In this document: positions 16,012 to 22,564 of the stretch, in pieces | Numbering within the stretch: position 1 is the stretch's first letter | How the letters are laid out: each line of letters starts with the position of its first letter | Assembly: GCA_029863275.1 (NCBI GenBank) | Contig: JAOTVS010000016.1 | Coordinates: 1 to 33,802 of the forward strand | Source: Candidatus Nitrosopumilus sp. | GTDB taxonomy: Archaea; Thermoproteota; Nitrososphaeria; Nitrososphaerales; Nitrosopumilaceae | Direction of reading: 5' to 3' | DNA: 33,802 nucleotides | Position numbers and translations under genes: made by a program | Notes under the pieces: model-generated | Seen by the model: only the letters and a program-made list of their open reading frames with translations | Told to the model about the DNA's origin: nothing | Databases searched by the model: none

Positions 16012-17600
16012 GAAATATTCAATTCTTTTCTGATTTCATCTACTGCCCTAATTCCATAAATGTCTCTTATTTGTTGGATTCTGATTGATTCTTTTAGAAG
16101 ATCCCTTCCGATTGAATCATTCAAAATTGAAAAAACATCACTAAATCGTATTTCCCATTTATCTGCACAATCAAGAATCTTACCTACTGCCCACTTTCTC
16201 ACTTCATGAGGTAGTGGAATTTTGTCACCTGCTTCTATAGATAATCTATCAAAGAGGTTAATGATATTGGCTGTCTGAGTTGCCATACTTTCAAGATCTT
16301 TTTCTTCTCCGTACTTTGATTCTGCTTGCATTCTAATGTTGGATTGATATTCTGAGAGTTTTAACAAGGCCATCATTTCTTTTGAGGTGTCAGAAGATAC
16401 CTTATTTGTAACATTTTTGACTGATTGTAACTCTTGAAAAACTTTGTCTGTTTTTTTATGAAACTCTGACGATAATGCATCTTGCGTTTTTAACATTTCA
16501 TTAATTGATGATACCTTTTGTTCAATCGTGTTTGTTTTATCAAAAACGTTGTTCTTAAAATCTACAAAATCTTCTTGAACTGATTTTAATCCTTCTCCTA
16601 CAAATGCAGTCGCATCTGCTCTATGAGAAAGGGTGCCTAATTCGGCTTGAATTTTGTCAATTTTTCCACCAAAATCGGAAATCCCTTGAGTTTTTCCTGA
16701 AAGTGCATTTATTTCATTCTTAATCGATTCTAGTTCTGAACTCAAACTAACTATTGAATTTGTTTTTGCCGACACTGTGTCAAACTGTAATTTTAATCCG
16801 TCAATAACACCTCCTAACGAATCAATTCTTTCGGCTTTTCCTGAAATTCCATCGATGGTAGTTTTTATTGCCTCAAGATCTGTATTCAAATTAGAAAAGG
16901 ATTCAGTCCTTCCAACAATCCTATCAAACTCCTTTCTTAGATTAGAAATGGCGATTGATGATGATTCAATCTTGTCAGTTTTTCCAGAAATAGATTGAAT
17001 GGCATTCTTTAAACCATCAACCTCTTTGCTAATATCTAATACCGAATCTGTTTTACCTGAAATATTTCGAAGATCATCTCTTACCTCATCGATCCGTTGG
17101 GCAATCTTGATGATCATCTGTGAGTTATTTCGAATTGAACTCATACTTTCTTCTACTTGCTGCGATAATTCTTCTGGTTTAGGACCTGATTTTTGTATTT
17201 GATTTATTTTATTTACTTCTTCTTGGAGTTTGGATGTTTGATCATTTATTTTTGTAATTAAATTTGATTGATTTCTCACCTGATTCAATCCTGCGTATAG
17301 TTTTTGAGTATCATCTTCAATTATGTTTAGTCTACTTGATTGTTTTTGGATGTTTTCTAGTGTGGAGGTAAGAACATCAATCATACCTTTCATGGAGACC
17401 AAAACTTTTTGATTATCTCCAAAAATCTTGGACATTGCTTTAATCTCTTTTTGTAAGGCTTTAGTGGAGTCTGAAATTCCAGCTACTTTTTTTAGGACAG
17501 CGGCCGGAGTAGGTTCCCTTTTCACTGTTTTTGACTTACTAGATGTTTTAACTGTTTGACTAGGTAATTTTTTAATCTTAGTTGATGGTTTTTTTACCAT
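16008..17600 (-). CDS. Coiled-coil protein with seven 24-residue repeats
   Basis: Unknown function. The 530-residue soluble protein has a Lys/Ser/Thr-rich basic N-terminus (1-35) and a long helical region (45-170). An exact tandem array of 24-residue units follows, with the I-S-G-K-T-D-like motif starting at residues 180, 204, 228, 252, 276, 300 and 324. More coiled coil runs to about 430, and a compact C-terminal domain (about 435-530, with KWAVGKILDCADKWEIRFSD) completes it. No ATPase, membrane or kinase motif is visible. It resembles cytoskeletal, adhesion or chemoreceptor-type stalks only in general style. It converges on the GT2 gene with a 4-base overlap. An A/T-rich box is centred about 22 bases upstream of the ATG. 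Confidence 0.85.
   Translation of the reverse strand: MVKKPSTKIKKLPSQTVKTSSKSKTVKREPTPAAVLKKVAGISDSTKALQKEIKAMSKIFGDNQKVLVSMKGMIDVLTSTLENIQKQSSRLNIIEDDTQKLYAGLNQVRNQSNLITKINDQTSKLQEEVNKINQIQKSGPKPEELSQQVEESMSSIRNNSQMIIKIAQRIDEVRDDLRNISGKTDSVLDISKEVDGLKNAIQSISGKTDKIESSSIAISNLRKEFDRIVGRTESFSNLNTDLEAIKTTIDGISGKAERIDSLGGVIDGLKLQFDTVSAKTNSIVSLSSELESIKNEINALSGKTQGISDFGGKIDKIQAELGTLSHRADATAFVGEGLKSVQEDFVDFKNNVFDKTNTIEQKVSSINEMLKTQDALSSEFHKKTDKVFQELQSVKNVTNKVSSDTSKEMMALLKLSEYQSNIRMQAESKYGEEKDLESMATQTANIINLFDRLSIEAGDKIPLPHEVRKWAVGKILDCADKWEIRFSDVFSILNDSIGRDLLKESIRIQQIRDIYGIRAVDEIRKELNIS
16560..17063 (-). repeat. Seven 72-bp coding units (24-residue protein repeats)
   Basis: Encodes residues 180-347 of the coiled-coil protein. 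Each unit begins with a variant of ISGKTD (ISGKTD, ISGKTD, IVGRTE, ISGKAE, VSAKTN, LSGKTQ, LSHRAD) and continues with a helix of the type LxxELExIKxxID. The period is exactly 24 residues in all six intervals. The DNA units have diverged, so the conservation is at protein level. Confidence 0.85.
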
Positions 17601-17661
17601 ATCTTTTGAAATGAAAATATTATGATAAAAAAGTTAGGTCTAAAATAAAAAATGTAAAGAG

Positions 17662-17769
17662 TTACTTATTGACAACATTTGGAGCATGTAGTAACTCGTG
17701 GAAGGTCTTTTCGGCAAGACCGTTTGCCGTTTCAATAAATCCCTTGGGACAATATTCGCATTGAATCAT
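17662..17769 (-). CDS. C2H2-type zinc-finger microprotein (35 aa)
   Basis: A 35-codon gene starting at ATG 17769. The peptide has C4xxC7 (CEYC), a hydrophobic F11 and L18, and H24xxxH28 (HELLH), giving CxxC-x16-HxxxH. This is a slightly stretched single C2H2 zinc finger and little else. A TATA-like box (17791-17800) is centred about 26 bases upstream, fitting a leaderless message, and a near-palindrome with direct repeats lies between box and start. It is likely a DNA-binding or adaptor microprotein, possibly self-regulating; that is inference. Similar one-finger proteins occur in archaea. Its shortness is the main doubt. Confidence 0.65.
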   Translation of the reverse strand: MIQCEYCPKGFIETANGLAEKTFHELLHAPNVVNK

Positions 17770-17770
17770 A

Positions 17771-17793
17771 TAGTACCGTATGGTACCGTACTA
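17771..17793. promoter_or_regulatory. Operator-like near-palindrome with 10-bp direct repeat
   Basis: The 23-bp site is framed by TAGTAC and GTACTA and is symmetric except around the centre and one base per arm. It also contains GTACCGTA twice, 10 bp apart (one helical turn). It occupies the space between the predicted TATA box and the start of the zinc microprotein gene, the place for a repressor. Confidence 0.5.
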
Positions 17794-17800
17794 TTAATAC
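17791..17800 (-). promoter_or_regulatory. TATA-like box of the zinc microprotein
   Basis: On the minus strand it reads GTATTAATAG, centred about 26 bases before the ATG at 17769; it overlaps the edge of the operator-like palindrome. Confidence 0.45.
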
Positions 17801-17803
17801 TTA

Positions 17804-18029
17804 GGTAATCTGATAATTACCATATTTGCAGTCAGATACCCCAGGTCATTTTTCCACATACTTTTCAGCTGACCTACTCATCATTCTACGCTTAAACAAT
17901 AATGGTTGGGAATAAAGACCTTCAAATTTTTGGCAGAATTTAAAAAATCACACTTTCTTTTTTATCTAGTTTTTAATTTGTGAAAATGATTCTTGCCAAA
18001 ACTAAATAATCATTTTAGAAGCACAACTG
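17804..18029. other. Non-coding stretch before the antiporter gene
   Basis: About 225 bases with no convincing gene. AGGTCA at 17843-17848 is repeated in inverted form as TGACCT about 22 bases later, a weak dyad. A minus-strand frame ending at 17846 reads protein-like for some 33 codons but has no usable start at its beginning. Confidence 0.4.
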
Positions 18030-18037
18030 TTTTTAAA
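18030..18037 (+). promoter_or_regulatory. TATA-like box of the antiporter gene
   Basis: TTTTTAAA is centred about 24-25 bases before the ATG at 18058. It lies too close to the alternative TTG at 18043 for that to be the start of a leaderless mRNA. Confidence 0.6.
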
Positions 18038-18057
18038 CAAATTTGTTCAATCATATC

Positions 18058-19380
18058 ATGCAAAATTTTGCTTTACAAATTGTCTCTAATGATACTCAAA
18101 CCTTGAGTCAAACAGTGTCTAGTCTAATTGAGCAAATTACTCCTGAACTTCCTCATACTACATTTGTAACTGATTTGGCTTTTATAATGATAATAGGAGC
18201 TATAGTAACACTTGCGTTCTTTAAAATTAAACAACCATTGATAATTGGTTATCTTTTTGCAGGGATGTTGATAGGTCCATTATCTCCACTTTGGGCATGG
18301 ATATTACCACAGGGTGGTCCAGGTGCTGATAGCGGAGGAGTTGTTGGAATTTTATCTGACATTTCTAGTCTAAATCTGTTTGCAGAAATTGGTGTAATTT
18401 TATTACTTTTTGTAATTGGAATAGAGTTTCCATATGCCAAAATCAAAAGCATTGGCAGAGTCGCAATCGGAGTTGGTACCATTGGATTGATATCTACACT
18501 GGGAGTAGTGTTCTATACATCTACTGCTCTTGGATTGAACTTTATGGATGCATTATTCATATCTGCTGCACTTTCAATTTCTAGTACTGCAATAATTGTT
18601 AAAATATTTGAGGAGATGGGAATAATCAAAAAAGAATCCTCTATTCTTGTTTTAGGAATTTTAATTGTAGAGGATGTCATTGCTGTAATTTTAATTTCAT
18701 CATTACAATCTATAGCTTTAGTAGGATCTGTTTCAATAGAGTCTGTTTTAGTTGTAGTTTTAGTAGCCGCTGGATTGATTATAGGAACCTTTACTATTGG
18801 AACTAGAATTATTCCCCCATTAATTGATAGAGTAGCTGCGTCAGAACATCGTGAAATTCTTCTACTAAGTGTTCTAGGTGTTTGCTTTGGCTATGCACTT
18901 TTAGCTAATGTAGTAGGTTTGTCAGTGGCAATTGGAGCATTCCTTGCAGGGGTCCTTGTTGCAGAATCAAAATCAGCCGAGGTGGCAAAAATTCTGTCTA
19001 GTCCAATTAAAGATATGTTTGTTGCAATCTTCTTTATTTCTGTGGGTGCGTTAATGGATGTTTCACAAATCGGAAATTATATCTATATTGCTATAGCATT
19101 AATTATAGTTGCAACTGGAATGAAATTTGGTGGAAACATGATTGGAAATTTCCTGTTTCAGCAAAAACGAGGAAAATCACTTCATTCTGCCTTTGCTTTG
19201 GCAGCCCCTAGAGGAGAATTCTCAATTGTAATAATTAAAACTGGAGTAGATATTGGAGCTGTAAGTGCCTTTTTGTTTCCATTAATCGGTGTTATTTCAA
19301 TAGTAACAGCTTTTCTCTCGCCATTTTTGGTTAAAGTAAGTGACAAAATTGTTCCAATAATAGAAGAAAAAGATGTCTGA
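18058..19380 (+). CDS. CPA2-family cation:proton antiporter (KefB/NapA-like)
   Basis: Membrane Na+ or K+/H+ exchanger, 440 residues with about 12-13 helices. Family landmarks are KIKQPLIIGYLFAGMLIGPL, FAEIGVILLLFVIGIEF, the unwound-helix region ALSISSTAIIVKIFEEMG, and LIVEDVIAV, where Glu-Asp holds the ion-binding carboxylates. GLSVAIGAFLAGVLVAES follows. No C-terminal TrkA-N/RCK domain is present, unlike KefB/KefC. A TTG at 18043 would add five residues, but the TATA spacing favours ATG 18058. The next gene overlaps its stop by 8 bases. Confidence 0.9.
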   Translation: MQNFALQIVSNDTQTLSQTVSSLIEQITPELPHTTFVTDLAFIMIIGAIVTLAFFKIKQPLIIGYLFAGMLIGPLSPLWAWILPQGGPGADSGGVVGILSDISSLNLFAEIGVILLLFVIGIEFPYAKIKSIGRVAIGVGTIGLISTLGVVFYTSTALGLNFMDALFISAALSISSTAIIVKIFEEMGIIKKESSILVLGILIVEDVIAVILISSLQSIALVGSVSIESVLVVVLVAAGLIIGTFTIGTRIIPPLIDRVAASEHREILLLSVLGVCFGYALLANVVGLSVAIGAFLAGVLVAESKSAEVAKILSSPIKDMFVAIFFISVGALMDVSQIGNYIYIAIALIIVATGMKFGGNMIGNFLFQQKRGKSLHSAFALAAPRGEFSIVIIKTGVDIGAVSAFLFPLIGVISIVTAFLSPFLVKVSDKIVPIIEEKDV

Positions 19381-19804
19381 AGAACTCCAAAAATTACTAG
19401 ATCAGGTTCATCAAGGAATTACTATTTTCGATTTTGATGGTAAACCTGTACCGTGTATTATTTTTGAAGAAAAAAAATATGATGAATTACTTTCAAAAAT
19501 TTCTGGAAAATCCCTTTCGGTAAACACTGATTTGAATATATTGCAAGATGGGCTGGGTCATGTTTTTGTAGAGGTTATGCTTGCTTTTTCTCAAGGGGGA
19601 CTGGTTGAAAAAATTCTAGTATATGCAAATAAGGATATTTTATTTTTTGAATCACTTGCAAAAACATCCATGATTGCCATATCTTCCCCAAAATCCTCAT
19701 ATGGAAAAGACAACGTGTTTATGATTCAATTACCAAAACCTGAAAAGGCTGCGGATGCACTTGAAATCATCCAAAATGGATTAAAACAAACTAGTGATAG
19801 ATAA
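19373..19804 (+). CDS. Small soluble protein coupled to the antiporter, unknown
   Basis: Not recognised. The 143-residue acidic protein has no signal or membrane segment. It starts at an ATG overlapping the antiporter stop by 8 bases, so the two are translationally coupled. A short helix (EELQKLLDQVHQGITI) leads into alternating strands and helices (GLGHVFVEVMLAFSQGGLVE, LVYANKDILFFESLAK). The antiporter has no regulatory cytosolic domain, and this partner may supply one; that is an inference from coupling only. The gene ends two bases before the tRNA-Gly CCA-like sequence. Confidence 0.7.
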   Translation: MSEELQKLLDQVHQGITIFDFDGKPVPCIIFEEKKYDELLSKISGKSLSVNTDLNILQDGLGHVFVEVMLAFSQGGLVEKILVYANKDILFFESLAKTSMIAISSPKSSYGKDNVFMIQLPKPEKAADALEIIQNGLKQTSDR

Positions 19805-19808
19805 GTGG

Positions 19809-19882
19809 TGCAGTTACCGGGATTTGAACCCGGGTCACGTACTTGGCAAGCACGAGTACTAACCAGACTGTACTATAACTGC
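19809..19882 (-). tRNA. tRNA-Gly (anticodon GCC)
   Basis: A complete 74-nt cloverleaf on the minus strand: acceptor GCAGTTA/TAACTGC (7 bp) with discriminator A, D-stem GTAC/GTAC with GG in the loop, anticodon stem CGTGC/GTACG (one G-T), loop TTGCCAA with GCC (19845-19847), and T-stem CCGGG/CCCGG with loop TTCAAAT. There is no intron. The next three bases on the transcript are CCA (19806-19808), so CCA may be encoded. The variable loop is only four bases. Confidence 0.97.
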
Positions 19883-19907
19883 AACAATCATGAGAAACGG
19901 ATTTGAC

Positions 19908-19914
19908 TATTAAA
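19908..19914 (-). promoter_or_regulatory. TATA-like box of tRNA-Gly
   Basis: TTTAATA on the minus strand, centred about 29 bases before the mature 5' end, leaving room for a few-nucleotide leader. It lies next to the oppositely directed box at 19918-19925. Confidence 0.5.
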
Positions 19915-19917
19915 CTG

Positions 19918-19925
19918 TTTTTAAC
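19918..19925 (+). promoter_or_regulatory. TATA-like box of the 87-aa gene
   Basis: TTTTTAAC is centred 24-25 bases before ATG 19946, giving a leaderless start. It forms a back-to-back promoter pair with the tRNA-Gly box. Confidence 0.5.
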
Positions 19926-19945
19926 TATTTCATTCAATTAAAGAC

Positions 19946-20209
19946 ATGGATGAAAAAATAAAAAATAAAATCGAAGAAAAAATCCAAGAAACCATCTCAA
20001 ACAAAAAAGAGATTAAACAAATAATTCTTTCACTTTCAAATATTGATGATTCAAAATCATTTATTCTAGGGATTATCGTGGGGAGAATTTATAATTCATT
20101 TTACTACCAATCAAAAAGGTTTCTAAATCGTGAACCTACTGAGGAGGAATTTCAGGAATTTGTAGAATTTATAAAAAGCAAAAAATCTAGGTTGGAAAAT
20201 CTATGGTGA
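19946..20209 (+). CDS. Small helical protein of unknown function
   Basis: Not recognised. The 87-residue, highly charged, mostly helical protein has an amphipathic Lys/Glu-rich first helix (KIKNKIEEKIQETISNKKEI). A second helix region contains SKSFILGIIVGRIYNSFYY, and an acidic segment with EPTEEEFQEFVEFIKSKK ends it. There are no Cys residues, and the hydrophobic stretch is too short to be a confident membrane helix. It has its own leaderless-type promoter. It converges on the uL16 gene with a 9-base overlap. It could be a small nucleic-acid or ribosome-associated protein; nothing in it proves this. Confidence 0.65.
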   Translation: MDEKIKNKIEEKIQETISNKKEIKQIILSLSNIDDSKSFILGIIVGRIYNSFYYQSKRFLNREPTEEEFQEFVEFIKSKKSRLENLW

Positions 20210-20707
20210 TGACTTTCCGTGTTTGAGTACTATTACCTTGGGTGTACCTGGTAATTTTACACATGATCCTTTCAGTGCTTTTTTTGCAGCATCAACGTGT
20301 TGAGAATTAACATATAGTTCCATAATGGGTTGTCCTGCTTTGACTCTAGCTCCTAAACTGACGGCCTTACCCCATGCTCTTCTCATTCCCTCTTGAAGTC
20401 TATCTGCACCTGCTGCTGCAATCATTTTATTTTCTCTAAGAAGATTATGTGGATAAATCCTTAGCCTTGAATAATATCCTGACTCTCCAGTAGTTTTTTC
20501 TAATGTTTTATTTGCTGCTAATCTACACGCTTCAATAGCCATATGTCTAATCTGAATTTTTTCATTTAAGAGTAATTGAACACAAAATTCGTAAGTGCCC
20601 TTTTTCCCACCTTGGAATTTTGCAATTTTAATTTGTGGTTTACCTTTGATGTACTTTTTTCTTGTAAATGGTTGCCCTGCTCCATCTCGATAGTTTGCAC
20701 CATGCAT
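20201..20707 (-). CDS. rpl10e: Large ribosomal subunit protein uL16 (L10e)
   Basis: 50S protein at the base of the P-stalk and A-site tRNA region. The 168 residues include MHGANYRDGAGQPFTRKKYI, EKIQIRHMAIEACRLAANKT, YYSRLRIYPHNLLRENKM and AAGADRLQEGMRRAWGKAV, unmistakable archaeal L10e. A minus-strand TATA-like TTAAAATAT (about 20730-20738) lies some 26 bases before the ATG, so the message is probably leaderless. It stands alone rather than in a ribosomal operon. Confidence 0.97.
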   Translation of the reverse strand: MHGANYRDGAGQPFTRKKYIKGKPQIKIAKFQGGKKGTYEFCVQLLLNEKIQIRHMAIEACRLAANKTLEKTTGESGYYSRLRIYPHNLLRENKMIAAAGADRLQEGMRRAWGKAVSLGARVKAGQPIMELYVNSQHVDAAKKALKGSCVKLPGTPKVIVLKHGKSSP

Positions 20708-20844
20708 GATATCCTAAAACAAAAAGGCCCATATTTTAACGGTTAGACCACCAAAATCGCAAAGATCTGGCAGAATTATGACTATTTTTACATCTTCAAA
20801 TATATTGACTTTATGGTCCTTTTTAGACTGGGCGATGAGTCAAT

Positions 20845-21120
20845 ATGAAAGATGATGTTTGTGATTTTTGTAAAGGAGATGGAAAATCTCCATCTTATGT
20901 TTGTGTTTATTGTAATGGAACAGGTGAATGGAACTCAGCTGCTCAGGCTTATATGAAAAACCATATTTGTCAATGCATAGTTTTGGATAGAAAATTTTGC
21001 CCCATATGTAACAAAGTTTGTCACCATGATACAACTCTAAATCCAAAACAAAAGATAGATCCAGGAAACGGGGGGATTTCATCACCCGAAGCTTACAAAC
21101 CAGAGATTATTATCGCATGA
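20845..21120 (+). CDS. Small zinc-binding protein with DnaJ-like CxxCxGxG motifs
   Basis: A 91-residue Cys-rich protein. It begins with two DnaJ-type knuckles, CDFCKGDG and CVYCNGTG, followed by HICQCIVLDRKFCPICNKVCHHD, enough ligands for two zinc sites. The C-terminal third is Pro/Gly-rich and probably disordered. It has no J-domain, signal peptide or membrane segment. Such knuckles bind unfolded protein in DnaJ or RNA in other families, so a chaperone accessory or RNA-binding role is possible, unproven. A TATA-like box (aatatattg) lies about 43 bases upstream, giving a leader of some 18 nt. Confidence 0.75.
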   Translation: MKDDVCDFCKGDGKSPSYVCVYCNGTGEWNSAAQAYMKNHICQCIVLDRKFCPICNKVCHHDTTLNPKQKIDPGNGGISSPEAYKPEIIIA

Positions 21121-21222
21121 TTTTACCAAATTTGATATAAACTAGGCTCTGTTCCATTGATAAATTTAGAAAACCACAATCCCTTGTCAACATAAATATG
21201 GAAACCACATCATTTTATCTTC

Positions 21223-21786
21223 ATGGATGACCCTCCTCTAGTTGAAGGTAAATTAATTTCTAATCATACTCAAATTTCTAATAAAGAAATGATTCATGAA
21301 CTTCAAATCAAGGGATATGGGGAAATTGAGAATGACAAATTATTGTTAAAATTTTTTGAATCTTTGTATTTACTTTATTCAGATAGGTTAATTCTAAAAA
21401 AAGGAAAGACGCAAATTGGATTTGATGATTTGCTGTCTATTAATCAGAAACAAGATTCAGAATCTCTTACAAAATTCTTGATTTATAGAGATTTGAGGAA
21501 TAGAGGATATGTGGTAAAAGATGGATTTGGGTTTGGTTCTGACTTTCGAGTTTATGAAAGAGGTAACTTTGGCGAAAAAGGTGCCAAATTCTTAATCTTT
21601 GGCCTTAATGAGGGTCAACAAGAAAAGATGGGATCTCTTCAGAAAAAAATTGAGCAGATTACTCAAATGGGAAAGGAACCGATTATTGCTGTAATTGAGA
21701 GAAGAGGAGAGGTAATCTATTACAAGATCAACCGAATGAATTTTTATGAAAACAAATCCCGAATAGAAGAATCTTTTAAGATCTAG
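21223..21786 (+). CDS. endA: tRNA-splicing endonuclease subunit, catalytic His missing
   Basis: Archaeal tRNA-intron endonuclease family, 187 residues. The N-terminal domain is at about 5-75 and the catalytic-type C-terminal domain at about 80-175, with LTKFLIYRDLRNRGYVVKDG, GFGSDFRVYERG (Y111) and IAVIERRGEVIYYKINR (K168). The family His, normally in an H-S/A-K/E-Y-L segment, is replaced: the aligned stretch is GEKGAKFLIF, with G120 at that position. Tyr and Lys are kept. In (alpha-beta)2 enzymes one subunit is structural and lacks catalytic residues, so this may be the structural partner of a second EndA elsewhere. A TATA-like ataaatatgg about 27 bases upstream suggests a leaderless mRNA. 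Confidence 0.85.
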   Translation: MDDPPLVEGKLISNHTQISNKEMIHELQIKGYGEIENDKLLLKFFESLYLLYSDRLILKKGKTQIGFDDLLSINQKQDSESLTKFLIYRDLRNRGYVVKDGFGFGSDFRVYERGNFGEKGAKFLIFGLNEGQQEKMGSLQKKIEQITQMGKEPIIAVIERRGEVIYYKINRMNFYENKSRIEESFKI

Positions 21787-22439
21787 ACATTGAAAGCCCA
21801 TTCTGATGAAAATTTTAACAAGCTATTTTCTTCAGCGTATAGAAAATCGTAAACCTCAACGTACTTGGTTTTGTTTTCCCAAAGTTCTTCAAAATCTTTT
21901 CGTTTCCTATCCACTCTTGATTTGTCATTCCAAGAAGTAAAAACATCTACTGATTCAAAATCACGAGTTTGTGTAGAGAAGGACTCTTTTGATGTACCAG
22001 TAAAGGCAACCATTTGATCGTTGTCGTCTAAAAATAACCCAATTCTCTCAGAAAATGAATTTGTAATTTGCTCTGAATTGGGAATGGCAACTTTAATCTC
22101 AATTTGACCATTATTTACAATATCTTGTAGTTTTTGAATTTTAGTGTCTCGAATTAGCTTTCCATCAAATCTTTTGGTATATTTTTCAGAAAAAAGTTTA
22201 GTCAAAATATTAAGGTCCAAGATCTTAAATCTATGACCTGTCACCATTCGGAGCTTTGCCTTTCCTGAAGAAAAATTATCAAATGCCATTGCAATCGTGG
22301 CTAATGTTTGAATTGATAAAAAATCTACACACCTATCGTATTCGATACACTGACTAAGGCATGGAAAGAAAAACTCTGCTACAATATCATCTCTATCTGA
22401 ACGATATTCATCTTTTAGTCCAATATCTCTCAAGCCCAA
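21783..22439 (-). CDS. Solitary PLD-like domain of the helicase-associated type, HKD degenerate
   Basis: The 218 residues resemble the phospholipase D-like domain that normally sits at the N-terminus of large SF2 helicases in defence/restriction-type systems: LKDEYRSDRDDIVAEFF, YDRCVDFLSIQTLA, VAFTGTSKESF, FESVDVFTSW and FEELWENK. No helicase follows; the frame ends in a normal stop and overlaps endA by 4 bases. At the usual HxK...D site the sequence is S130-E-R132-IGLFL-D138, so His and Lys are lost and only Asp stays. It may bind rather than cut DNA. The start is TTG, with TTTAAATAA centred about 26 bases upstream. Confidence 0.7.
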   Translation of the reverse strand: MGLRDIGLKDEYRSDRDDIVAEFFFPCLSQCIEYDRCVDFLSIQTLATIAMAFDNFSSGKAKLRMVTGHRFKILDLNILTKLFSEKYTKRFDGKLIRDTKIQKLQDIVNNGQIEIKVAIPNSEQITNSFSERIGLFLDDNDQMVAFTGTSKESFSTQTRDFESVDVFTSWNDKSRVDRKRKDFEELWENKTKYVEVYDFLYAEENSLLKFSSEWAFNV

Positions 22440-22460
22440 TGTTAGGTGATAACGATTTTG

Positions 22461-22469
22461 TTATTTAAA
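22461..22469 (-). promoter_or_regulatory. TATA-like box of the PLD-like gene
   Basis: Minus-strand TTTAAATAA centred about 26 bases before the TTG at 22439. It supports that non-ATG start and a leaderless mRNA. Confidence 0.5.
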
Positions 22470-22564
22470 GAAACAATTTTTTTACAAAAACAATGACATT
22501 GAGTAGTATAAACAGAAAAAATTAACAAAACTGATTTTAATCTAGTTTATTTAAAAAAACCCAA

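Noticed and set aside
17846-17949. Minus-strand frame reading protein-like for about 33 codons before a TGA
   Set aside because: It has no ATG or GTG near its beginning, only an internal ATG that would leave 12 residues, and no promoter at a suitable distance.
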